Shown here: positions 36,766-47,994 of the stretch, one piece after another
Position numbering within the stretch: the first letter of the stretch is position 1
Layout of the letters: every line of letters starts with the position of its first letter
From: Hansfordia pulvinata
Taxonomy: Eukaryota; Ascomycota; Sordariomycetes; Xylariales
Direction of reading: 5' to 3'
Assembly: GCA_006538405.1 (NCBI GenBank)
Contig: BJKQ01000009.1
Span: 1,126,001-1,190,000, forward strand
DNA: 64,000 bases
Position numbers and translations under genes: made by a program
The notes under the pieces: model-generated
The model's database searches: none
The model's input: only the letters and a program-made list of their open reading frames with translations
What the model was told of the DNA's origin: nothing

Positions 36766-38201
36766 CAAGGGGCAAACAGCGAGTCGACTCGAGGTCTTCC
36801 GCAAGGGAGGTCTAGGAACATCACGGCTGCACAGACAGATACATGCAGATGCGGGTGTAGGATCTCAGTATCGCCTTTCAAGCAGCATACCACCATCTCG
36901 GTCCCAGTCGCAACGGGAAACAAAACCCCATCTCGTGGATCGCGCGGGCTTCTGGACAGAATAAAGGAGATTGGGATATGGGGAAAGGGCGATACGGGCA
37001 GTCATGAGTGTCTTGTCTCAGTTGCAGGAGTGCCGTCTTTGAGCTGCGCATCACCTCGCCTCCCCTATGGTATGACTCGCCATGCGGCTTCCACGCACGC
37101 ACGCACAAATTGCATTGCCGACCAGGGACGAGGGCGAAAGCTCATGTGCTAGCTCACTACGGTATGTCTTGAGAGAAACAGACGACAAGGCAAGCAAAAC
37201 GAGGACAGACACAGCGGAGACACGACATCAAACATCAGCTGTGCCTGGATATGCGGGACGGGGGCAAGGTCCCCTTCCCGCCTTGTTGCCCGGTCCCTGC
37301 TTGCACTCCGACCCATCCTGGGTTCGCTCTCGGAGAATAGAGCCGATATAGCTGCTTGAAGCCCAGCCAGCTGCTGCGGAGCGGAGCGACGGCCATTGCC
37401 AATCGATCCGTGCCTCTTATGACGATTCGGAGGGAGGGGGCGGGGAGGGGGCTTTTCCAAGGGAGAAGGGAGATATCCACTGATCTCGCATAAAGACGCA
37501 GCGTCAACACGCCGTCAAAAGAGCATAGCAGGTATCAAGGCCTCTCCGACGACAAGGGGCCAAAAGACGCGCAGGCAACGGCAAAGAACCTTGATGCTGG
37601 AAAAGAGGCCCTGACCCCCTGGCTCGGTGGATACGGATGGTGCAGCGCGGTTTGCTTTGCATCCGCTGACCGCCCTTTTGAATATGCCATGCCAGGAGGG
37701 GCGCTGCCTTGGTCCTCGTACGAGGATAGAGCGCAGAGCCAACAGTCGACTGCAGCCCCCAGACACCGGCAGGAAGAGCGCTGAAGCTGGCCCGGCATCA
37801 CTTGCGAACAGTCGCATCGGATGATCCGGGGCCGAGTGCGCTTCAGCATGCTGGGGATAGTCCCCCAGGGTGATGGGGATTCAGACCATCGACCTTGCGT
37901 GATACAGACGAGAGGGAGACAGACAGACCCGCGACCCGCGCACGCTGCCGTGGGGCAACCAGCCAGCAAGGAGCAGGCCAGCAGGCAGGCAAGTACGCAA
38001 CTGGATCGTTGCGCGAGTCATACATACCTACTCGAACGCGCGCTGCGAGGCGAGTCTGGTGATCTTGCCCGAGACCAACAGATAACACCATGTGTCTTGG
38101 GCCAGGCCACCGTAGCGCATGCGGGGAGGGGAAGAGGGGCACCCTTCGACTGCGACTGTCATGCATACCACCCATCGTACCTTACCGTCCACCCACCTCA
38201 T

Positions 38202-38219
38202 GCACACACACACACACAC

Positions 38220-38253
<34 letters not shown>
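38202..38253. repeat. Compound (CA)n(GCAA)n microsatellite
   Basis: A short CA run passes into about eight GCAA tetranucleotide units. The flanks have no coding support. Confidence 0.9.
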
Positions 38254-38653
38254 CGATTATTGATCTGACCGACCGACTGGCTCGGCGGCAGCCCAGCTCG
38301 GATCGAATGGGCGCGGCCGGTGCTGCGCCGCCAACCAGGGCGTGCAGCGTCGCGCTGGCCAAGACGGGGGCACGGGTAGTTACGCCAGGCAGAGACATGG
38401 CAGCGTGGGACGTTGCACCGCAATGGCGGGCGGATGGAACGGCTGCACTGCACCGCCACGGGCAAGCCGAGGTGATCGTGGCAGTGAGCCCGGCTGTTGA
38501 AGCTACCTGCGTGAGCATCTCGATAATGACGCCGCCGGCACGCACGAGCAGCGCGCAGAGCATGCGACAGTGGCTTCGGCTTCCACCATCCAGCGCAGAC
38601 AGCCTGATAGGCCGGCCGCGGCGCACAGCGTCGTGAAACGGGACGGAACGGTA

Positions 38654-38684
38654 GGGCATGGCATGGCATGGCATGGCATGGCAT
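38654..38684. repeat. (GGCAT)n pentanucleotide repeat, about six units
   Basis: Six GGCAT units in tandem in intergenic DNA; because five is not a multiple of three, the frames cycle through a repeating five-residue unit. Confidence 0.9.
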
Positions 38685-41600
38685 GAATCGGTGCCACGTC
38701 GACAAGGCCTCTGGCCGCTGGCCAAGTGCGAGAGGCGCAAACCGTGCAGAGCATGACGGGTAGATCGCAGGGATATGGCTGTCAAGCGGACTCCGTACAA
38801 GTAGATCGCACATGGCTGTACCAGGGGCCAATTCTCGAGACGGACGTGCTCGGCTTGTCTGCCCAACCTGCTTACTCGCACGGGGATCAGTGAAGAGGAA
38901 GGCGGCCGGCTGCTCGTTCGGCGGCCGCGGCGGATCCCACGCCGTGGCTGCACATCGCCTGGCCATCGTTCGGCTCTGCTCTGCCCATCTCCACGCCGCC
39001 GGTCGACCAAGTACGAGTACTCGTAATCGAGGAAGAGACCTGTCTGGTCGGACCTGGCCTAGCCTGAGCAGCCGAAGCAAACGCGTGCGCGGCGCGACGG
39101 CGACGGCGACGGCGACGACCTTGGGAGTCAAGGCGCCGCAGCGGCGCGCGATAACTCACCAGGCGGGCTGGCCGGCCGGAAGAGCCCCGTCCGAGATCAA
39201 TTGCCGATAGACTGGATCAGCCGATCTTATCCAACGCTCTCACGAGCAACGCGGCGAACAGTGCGCACAAGGGCACCTGTCTCCCCAGCCTCGCCAACCT
39301 CGCAGCGTGGCAGGGCTTGTGCTGCTCCCGCACGCACGTCCACGCCAGCCTCTTTCCCCACCAGACAAGATCTCTCCGGGCAGGGGGTATGCCTGTTGAC
39401 GGATTAATCGCACAGTAGACGCAGATGACGCCGCACGGCCCAGAGCTGACGCGCCGTTTCGCTTGAAGGAGAGGGGTTTCGGATCTGGCTGCAAGTGATC
39501 GCTAGAATTCCCGACTGCGGATGGCGCCCCGGGGATGCTGGCCTTTGTGTCTTTACTGGCCCCGAACCTAATCGACGACGGCGCCTCACTAGCATCTCTA
39601 AGATCTTCTCAACCATGTGCGCCGGAGATACTAGCTCCTCTCGGTGGGCTAGGGAGCGGATGACCCGGCGAGTCGGGGCCCATGGTGCCATGGTCCTCGT
39701 CAGATGGTTGCGAGCCCACGCGCCGGTCCTGCGTAACAGCCACAGTCCAGGACGCAGATAGCGCTTTGCCGGTGATTCAGCAGCTTTCCTAGTATGTGTA
39801 CTCGTACTCTGCATGTGTGAGCACGACGTGGCCGACCGCGAAAAATGTGGTCGAACAGGTGCACCCGAGTGGGCGGTGCTCATGCGCGGCCATCGTGCGG
39901 GAATGAGTTCATCCACGGGATCTTCGCAAGGGCGCAGTCGCTTCTCGGTGGTGGTCGCACGCGGTGCACCAGAGAGTTCGCAAAGCGGAAACTTAGGTAA
40001 CCTGTATGAGAACAATAGACGTGGGGGGCACAAAGGGCCCCAATACCAACCTACCACACCCCGGATGGAGGTCGGATCAAAGACATGCTGCGCCCTTCAG
40101 GGGGTTGCTGGCATTCAAGCACGACGCTTTTGATTCACCAGCGACACAGTGGCCCAGCGAAGATGAGGGGCAAGGGACGAGAAGCCAACCGTCATGCTTG
40201 ACTGGCTGGGCGCCGTGGGCGATGAACTGTCTGCGATCGGGACGGCTGTGTGATGCAGCTGATAGCCAGTACTCCGTGGTGAGTGGTGGCATCGCGGTGA
40301 TGGGAGGGAGTAGTCGTCGGCGTGCAAGCCAGCCCGTCCGGGAGATGGCACCAAAGGGCGAATCGCCAGCATTGAGGACCATGTTGGGACCCACCAAACT
40401 ATTGATTCGGATTCCTCCCAACGCTCAAAACGCGATGGCCCCTGGTTGCGTTGACCGTTGCGAGCGCCAAGGTGCATGCATACCGCTCACTCACGAGACG
40501 ATAGCGCCCGGTGCATGATGCCCCAGAGGAAGGACTACGAGCGACGGCGCCATGCGAGGGCAGCTTGGGTTGGGACAGAGGCGACGGAACCTTGGAGAGA
40601 GCTGGAGGCCGGTGTGGCCGGGGAGGGGGGGTTGCGCGCCTGGCAAGATCAGCAAACGCCGCGTCGCCGATTCGCGAGGCAGCAGGCTCGTTGGACGGAC
40701 CGGTGTCTGGCGACAGGACGGAGGCGTATCTGTGACCAGGGGGAGCTTGACAACGCATACCATTACCCCGTATCTAGTAGGTAGGTTGCAGGAGGTACGG
40801 AGTGGATGGAGGTGGTCCTGCAACGGGCCGTCGTGCCCAGGCTCCGCCGCAGGGGAGCCTATGACCGACTCGTACTGCGCTCCGGATGGAGAATGCAGGC
40901 CGAGGCGGAGCACACGAGGACTCGTAGCGCGAACTGGTCAGGTTGCGAGCCCTCGATCCCCAGACCTTGTCACCACCACCTTGCTTGTGTCCGGCGGGAC
41001 TCGTGGATGGCGGCCGCGGCCAGACCAAGAGATGAGACGATGCTGGAGGACCACGCGAGCGAAACGACTCGAGGGCCTCTTCTGGCCGGCCTGATGAGCC
41101 GGGGGTCGATTCGTCAGGCGCCGTCCAGGAGAAGTGGGGAGGAGGCCGGGACGGGTCAGGGCCTCCTGGCTAGGGCGGCGGCCAAGAAGCTGGCAAGTTC
41201 GGGGGAGCGCCGGGTCGGGTCAGAGCGGCGGCGGCGAGCGGGCCTCGACTGCGGAAATGGTGTCGTACGCGGTGGCTCGTGGGCCTCGAGGGCTGGCGGA
41301 TGAGACCCGGACGGAACAGGAGCGCAGCAGCAGACGCGCGGTAAATTGAAGATATGCATGGTGCAATTCCGGCGCACGCACGATCGTGACATCTGGAGCA
41401 TCGAGTGTCGGAGGCAGCCGTGAAAGGGGTCAGTTGGAAAGGAGGCATGCAAGCAGGCTGAGATCGACGAGGCGCAGACGGCAGATTTGCATGGACGCGT
41501 GGGCTCGAGCCTCTGCTGTGCGCTGCTTCTACGAGTACTGGACCGTACCTTAGGTACTCGTACACTGGTGCGTTGAAGTCTGATGGACAACCTTAACCGC

Positions 41601-44600
41601 CTCAATGGATCTCCTCCATAGCGGAAGGCGGCGATATGTACTCGTGAGATACTGCTAAGCATTACCCGTTGTACACACCCGACGTTAGGTACGATATATC
41701 CCTAACCCTGGAGGTTTCTCGGACCCGCACATGTACGAGCGGGGTACCTTCAACTCCCTTGGAATTCGCCGGGCGTGTGGTGGATTTGACAGGAAGTACT
41801 GTCAGCTTGGAGTGCTGCACGATTTACCTTAGGTAAGGTACTGACCTGGCACGGTCTGGTGCTACATGTATGGATGTGCCTGTATCTAGGTACATGAGCG
41901 AGCCGCGATCTGAGCCAGGACGTCGGGAGCTTTTGAATCCAAGCAAGTCCACGTACTGTTGCAAAGCCTCGTCATTCATAGGTAGTTTACCCATATGAGT
42001 AGACTGGGCGTAAGAGGGCGTTTGTCAGGACGAGGCCAGAGAAGCAGACCCGTACGGGTACTCGCACCGAGCCCGCGGCACGGAGGTCACGAAGGGGTCC
42101 CTAGGTACGGATTGGGGCCGTCAGGTGGAGTTTAGCACCACATCTCCGTGCGATGACACTCGACTCCAGTCGTCCGTATCCTCCCGGCACAGCTTCCACG
42201 GATGCCAGATACGCGCAAGCACCACCGCTGAAGACAGACACCGATTCTGCTCTTTCTGCCCTCAACATACGACGGCACCACAGATACTTACATATCCGTA
42301 CCCGCCATATGCACCTTTGCTGTCGCTAAGCCAGAATAGTAACAATCCCAGGCTCCGCTGTGGCTCTGGTTTGCCTGGACGGGTCGCCGAGTACTCAGCT
42401 GCGGGCGGACCCAGCGAGTCCCGGCCGTACCCTGCAGTATAAGTTCTGCCAAAACGGTACCCGGGTAGACGCGGTCACTCCATGGCTGGCTTGTAGCTAC
42501 GCGAGCTGGTCTGCATGCAGCCCGACAAGCGTTGGGGCAGGAGGAGGGGCCAGGAGTCCGCAGCAGGCGAAAACCGGAACGTGCCTCAGGCCGTCCGTCG
42601 CTAGCAAGTTGCAGTCGCCAGCAACAGTACTCGAGCGAGTACTCGTCCTCGTACGGATAGCAGCCCGAGGCCAGCTGCCCTCTGCTGAGGTCAGTTAGGC
42701 GGCGACTGGGCTGCAGGGGCGGCGGCGGCGGAGCGGTGCGAGTACTCGTAAGGCACCCGGCTATCGCAGCGAGACGAGACCTGGTGCAAGGAGCACGGAT
42801 CCAAGGCATCAGACGGCTTGGAGAGGACTCAAATGGGCCGTCGGTGGCCGCCACTCGATGGAAGCGGGTGAGGGCTGCCCATGTTGAGTTGATAGATCAT
42901 TTCGCGGGTCTCAGTCTGCCGCGCAGCGTCCGGAATCGCGAGCGTCCGTGTACCCGCAAGGACCTGGAGCTCCAGGTCACCCGGTCCGCCAGACACGAGA
43001 GGCATTGTGCAAACATAATCCCAGCTGACGACGGTCGGCACTCGTGGCGTTGATGCGTACCAGATCCTGAAGCAGCAGGAGTACATACCTACACCCACCT
43101 ACTTTACGTGCTCGTGAGAGCACTGTACGATCACGTACTTGTGGCTCGTACTCGTATCCATGGCGGGTCTTCGAGGCAGCTCAAAGCAGGGCTCGCAAGC
43201 TCGGAAGCTTGCCCCGCGTGGCTGACCAGTCCTCGGACACCCGACACTAGGGGTAGCTCCACCCAAGTTACCCGCCCACGTACTTTTAGCACTCTTGCCG
43301 TGCAGTCCGCAGAGCACTCGTGGCTCTTCAAATGTGTGGGCTTCGTGGTACCAATTGCTTGGTAGCGCGACCATCATGCTCGTACACGACAGGGACTGGA
43401 AATCATGGGCAAAAACAGTCGGATAGAAAAGAAAATATCGATCCATTCGCCCTTCTCTTGTAGAAGCTCACACGACAAGTTGGCGTGGTTGGCAACGTTG
43501 TGCCCGTTCATACTCGTACGAGCATGTGCTGAATGTGGGTCTCGCCCAATGCAGAGATGTGTCAGGTGAATCGAGCAGGAGGCGCAGGCAGAGAGAGGCA
43601 CAGACTCGATCCGCCGTGGCGACCGAAATGGCCACCAGTGCCAACGCACCGCTGGTCTTGTCAAGGGCAAGGGGCGCGCCCAGACATCGCCAGACTTGTG
43701 CGAGTTGGGGTTGGGCGAGGGCAAGTACAATACATTGATACCAGACAGACACCAAATCCTCGGACGACTTGGACGCCACAGCCCCCGAGGTCAGCGCTCT
43801 CCGGGCCGGGTGTGGGCGGATCCAATGAGTCCCAGCCTTGGCCAGGGCCCATTCTGCGCTCTGTGCACTGCGGCGTGCGACTCGACGGCAGCGCCCGACC
43901 CAACCACGCAGACGGGAATGGACGGGCAATAAGTGTTCACGATACGGTCGACTCTGGTGATGGCGGCGACCCCAGCGTGCTGCGTTGAGTGTTGTGTCCA
44001 GTGTCGTCCGCCCTTGAAAAATGTACATCCTGTACGCCGGTATCCCTCAAAGATGGGCATCCATGTACTGCTCATACGGATACCTACCTCCCACGGGATA
44101 CTCGTAGATGGATCCTGTACTCGTACCAGTGCCCTCATATGTACATGGGGCTCACAAACCTACGACATCTCATTATGTACATGTAGGCACCATTCTCTCG
44201 TGCCTCACGACAGCACACCTGTGTGAAGTGCGGGCGACTACTTATATGTAGATACCAGATACCTCCCAAGGCAGGTATGTCGGGTACTCGACAGTTGGAG
44301 GCGCGGGGGAGACCGCTTGGAAGTACTCGTACCTACAGATGAGCGCTCCGCTGGCACGGTTTTGTCTGGGCGCCTGTGGCAGGGGGGAGCAAGAGCTCGT
44401 GCCCACTGCAGCGGCAGCTTGCCGGCGTGGGCAGGCTGGGATTGGCCGGAGCCCGACCTCCCCCATGTCTTGCCGGCCCACGGCTCTTGCAGGTAGCCTC
44501 GGTGGTGATTGGCTCCGTCTGGCTGCAGGTTGCAGGTGGGGATACGCCAACGGTGTCTGTCTGCTCACCGCCAGTTCTGACGCCTCCCATCGCTGCACCT

Positions 44601-45331
44601 TCAGGGCTAGCCGAGGGCCACCACCCACCCATCAGCAGCTGGAGGAGAAGGAGGAGGAGCCGCAGGAGAAGGAGGAGAGGGTGGTAGTACCTCACGCATA
44701 TTCGTACCCGGGGGCCTGCCTACCACGGCCGCGTGGAGTATGTACGTCTCCTGCTGCTGGCCACGGCGGCGATGTATTTTGCAGCTACTTGCCGGGTACT
44801 TTGAATTGGCAGACTGACACGGCACCAGATCCGGTACCTGATGGTGCTGGTGGAGTAACTTCCAGGTGGCCATCGACTGGACTGGGTATCTCCCCTGCCG
44901 CAATGCCGCCGGCCCTGCCGCCGCCATCGCCGGTCCCGTGGAGAGCACAGCACCTTCCCGTGAAGAGACCCTGCTCCCCCCCCCCTCCTTCCCCAGCCGT
45001 GTGTCGCCCGTCCGTTCTTGCCTCTTCAGGGTGGACAGTATCTTGCAACAGCGGCAGGCGCAGCAGCAGCACTCGATCGTCTTTGGCCGGGGCTCCGCGG
45101 ACCCAAATCTTACTCTTCTACACCACCACCCTCTCCCTCATTCCCCAGACGCTGTGCCATCAGCTTCGTGAGGGTCCTGGTCTGCACGTTCCCGCACCGG
45201 CTTCTTCGAAAGAGCGGTGTCGACTCGCCACGTTGAATATTACCGCCCTTGGCCTTGCTCCGTCCCCCCCCTTCGGCTTCCTCTCCTCTTCTCTGTTTCT
45301 CTGACGATCCCGTCTTTCTGACAAACAAACA

Positions 45332-47994
45332 ATGACCCTCGAATTCAACCCGGCTGCAGGAGATGGTTTGGTGGACTTGACCTCATTCGACAACCAGCGA
45401 TACCAGTATCCCGTCACCACGACAGCCGCTACCGCCACATCCTCACAGCCTTCGACGTCGCCTGCCGCCGCCGCCGCCGCCCTCTCCGGAGTCGGCCCCA
45501 TGGCTTCTTCGCGCCATCCGCAGGGCGGTTGGCCTATGCCGCTTGGCATACCTCGCCAGCAGCTTCAGCAACATGCTCACCAGCAGCATCAGCAACACCA
45601 CGGGCTTGCCGCTGCCGCCTCTATGACCCCGGGCCAGCAGACGACTGTGTCCTCCCCAACCGGCTCCCACTCACAGGCTCATTCGCCCTCGCAGCAGAGC
45701 TCCAGCCCACTGCAGCAGTCGCCTTACCAGAGTGCCTCCTCGGCTCACTCCCACTCGCCGCCCATGCTGACGGACTGGACTCTGCTGCAGCACCAGCAGC
45801 AAAACCCGCCGGTTCAGGACATGTCGCCCTTCATCACGGAAAACAGCTTGATACCCTTCAACAATTTCACTACGGGTTTCCAGACGAGTGCCATCGACTA
45901 CCTGCCGGCCACCACCCAGGCTGCTCTCGAGTCGGGTTTGCGCATGGAGCAAGCCTTCAACAATGTCTCCCCTATTGACGATGCGCACACTATGCAACAC
46001 CACTGGGACGGCATGGGCATGGCCAACTGGCAGGATTTTGGTACTTCACTCCAGCTCCCCACCGACGGCCTGCCTCGGTTTCACGGCAGCATGGGCAGCC
46101 AGTCTCCAACCGGCACATACCTCGAGGTCTTGTCTCTCCCCAGTTCCGACAGCAACAATGAGTGGACGCAGGTCAACATGTATCAGAACTACGACGCATA
46201 CCAGCAGTCCCAGGTATCAGTACAGGCTCAAAACAACACGGGTGCCATTTTCAACCCCAGCGAGACTCTGCACCTGAGAAACCCTTCAGACGCCTCGCAC
46301 TCTGACGCCAGTGTCCAGCCTGTCGAATTCAGCAGCGGTAGCTACGAAGAAGTTCCCTTCAATATCTCCCCGTTCTCACCAGGCTCCGATACCTACTCGG
46401 ATCCCTCAAACCATCGCAACTGCTTCCACGGTGAAAGCCACCACGCTCACGGCACCATCAGCCCCACCACTGCCGTGACGCCCATGGCTGTCAAGACCCA
46501 GCCCTCATCGCCGACGAATCGTACAAGCCCCAGCAGCGGATCCGGCAGTGTTCCCTCGCCGCCCACCAACACCCGTCGCAACTCAGGGCCAAAGAAGGGC
46601 AGCCCCACTGGCGTGACAAAGTCCACTACCAAGGTTATCCGCCGCACCTCCAACTCCAAGAAGGACGGCACGTTGGAGAAGAAAGTCGGCCGAAGAAAGG
46701 GTCCTCTCCTGCCTGAGCAGCGGAAGCAGGCAAGTGAGATTAGAAAGCTCAGGGCTTGCCTTCGATGCAAATTTCTCAAGAAGACTTGTGACAAGGGCGA
46801 GCCCTGCGGCGGCTGCCAGCCCTCCCATGCGCGTCTTTGGCAGGTCCCCTGCACCCGCATTGACATCAAGGACATTGGTTTCTTCATGAAGGATTGGAAG
46901 GCGGACTACGAGCGTCACCTCAGCCGCGGTGTCTCTGTGTACAACGTCAAGGGTTTCGCCCCCAAGGAGAATCTGATGTGGATCACACACGGCTACGGCT
47001 TCTGCTTGCCTGTCATGGTTCGCGAAGTCTATGTCGCCGACGAGAGCTGCTTCCAGGTGGATTGGGTTGAGTCCTTCCAGGTTGAGCAAGAGCCTATTGA
47101 GTTCGAGCTCCGCACTGAGGGTCTTGATGTTGGAGAGGGCGGCATTAGTACTGACGCCCTCGCCGAATACCTCGACAAGCACATCGAACACGGGTTTGAG
47201 AACTTCATTGACGACCACTTCGAGGGCACTCCCTTCGTTACGGAGGTATTCAAGACAGCCTACCGTTTCTACCAGAAGGAAAAGTCCCCCACCATCCGCA
47301 AGGCGTTGAAGCTTGTGTTGGCCTACAACTTGACCATGCACATCACCCTTGTGGAGCAGCAAGGGTCTGAAACGCTTCTGGAAGGCCAGATCGATGACGA
47401 GGATTCCAAGTTCTACGGCAAATACGTCGCCCCCGTCTTGATCAACTTTCAGATCAAGTGTGCCATGGCCGACATGTGGCGCGAGCTTCAAAGAGACATT
47501 CTCGAGGAGCTGTCGTCCCTGTACTCGAGCGTCTACAGTGGCGACCGCCTCAAGAACTGGCCTACGATTTTCATGCTGGCGACCATTCTGCTGGCTGTCT
47601 GGGAGGAGATGCAGTTTGACTGCCACTACCGCGTCCCTGACCCGGCTGCCGTGGAGAAGTTCTGTGCCGACATGGAGACGATCCCTGTTGGCGTCATCAC
47701 CGGTCTCTTCCATGCCATTTCCCAGAAGCTGCCGGCCCTGACCGACTGGCAGACCGACCGCCATGGCCACCTTCTCAACAACAACGCGGCCGTATGTGAC
47801 GCCATGACTGAAGTGCGCGACCACGTTTTGAAGCACGGTTAGTGTCCCTTCCTCGAGACTGTAGCTGAACCACCGAACTGACCAAAGACGCAGAATCCTA
47901 TCTTCGCACAAGGAACAATGCCAAGTTCGACAGGTACGATTTTGACTCGCTGTCAAATAAGTTCCTGTCCAAATTGGTCATCAAGGCCAACTGA
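45332..47994 (+). CDS. Zn2Cys6-like transcription factor (870 aa) with Gln/Ser-rich N-terminus
   Basis: A probable nuclear DNA-binding regulator. Exon 1 is 45332-47837; a 50-nt phase-1 intron (GTTAGT donor, AACTGAC branch site, AAAG acceptor) leads to exon 2, 47888-47994. The start ATG follows ACAAACA and a C/T-rich leader. Residues 1-180 are rich in Gln, His, Ser and Pro and look disordered or activating. A Ser/Pro/Thr region and a basic patch (KKVGRRKGPLLP) precede the cluster at about 476-509, C-x2-C-x6-C-x5-C-x2-C-x11-C. The last spacing is longer than the usual 6-8, so the domain is an atypical member. The remaining 350 residues are well ordered, with aromatic and acidic helices (for example FENFIDDHFEGTPF and WEEMQFDCHY), and resemble a conserved fungal regulatory region, not the classic fungal_trans motif. 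The frame is intact. I cannot assign a named orthologue or target genes. Confidence 0.85.

Larger units (their letters stand above)
33078..45331. other. 12-kb gene-poor region with many microsatellites
   Basis: One weak gene candidate (34928-35332) is listed separately. Otherwise I see no supported gene. The section 33.5-35.7 kb is visibly less G/C-rich than its flanks. Simple repeats lie at 36123-36159, 36356-36377, 36700-36762, 38202-38253 and 38654-38684. TACGAGTA-type 8-mers occur at 39012, 39018, 39799, 41530, 41555, 42743, 43149, 43511, 44099, 44118 and 44324. The last few hundred bases, C/T-rich with ATG-free leaders, form the promoter and 5' leader of the transcription-factor gene. 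Triplet arrays make several long but spurious open frames. Confidence 0.5.

Noticed and set aside
35965..37152. Open frame of 395 codons, plus strand
   Set aside because: Its length is created by CTC, C22 and AAC/AGC arrays; the protein is poly-Pro, poly-Asn and poly-Ser joined by unrelated sequence with no domain.
38028..39131. Open frame of 367 codons, minus strand
   Set aside because: Runs through the GGCAT, GCAA and CA repeats; composition follows the repeats and no family resemblance is visible.
41698..41710. CCCTAACCCT, telomere-like
   Set aside because: Less than two units and isolated; the site lies within ordinary intergenic DNA far from either window edge.
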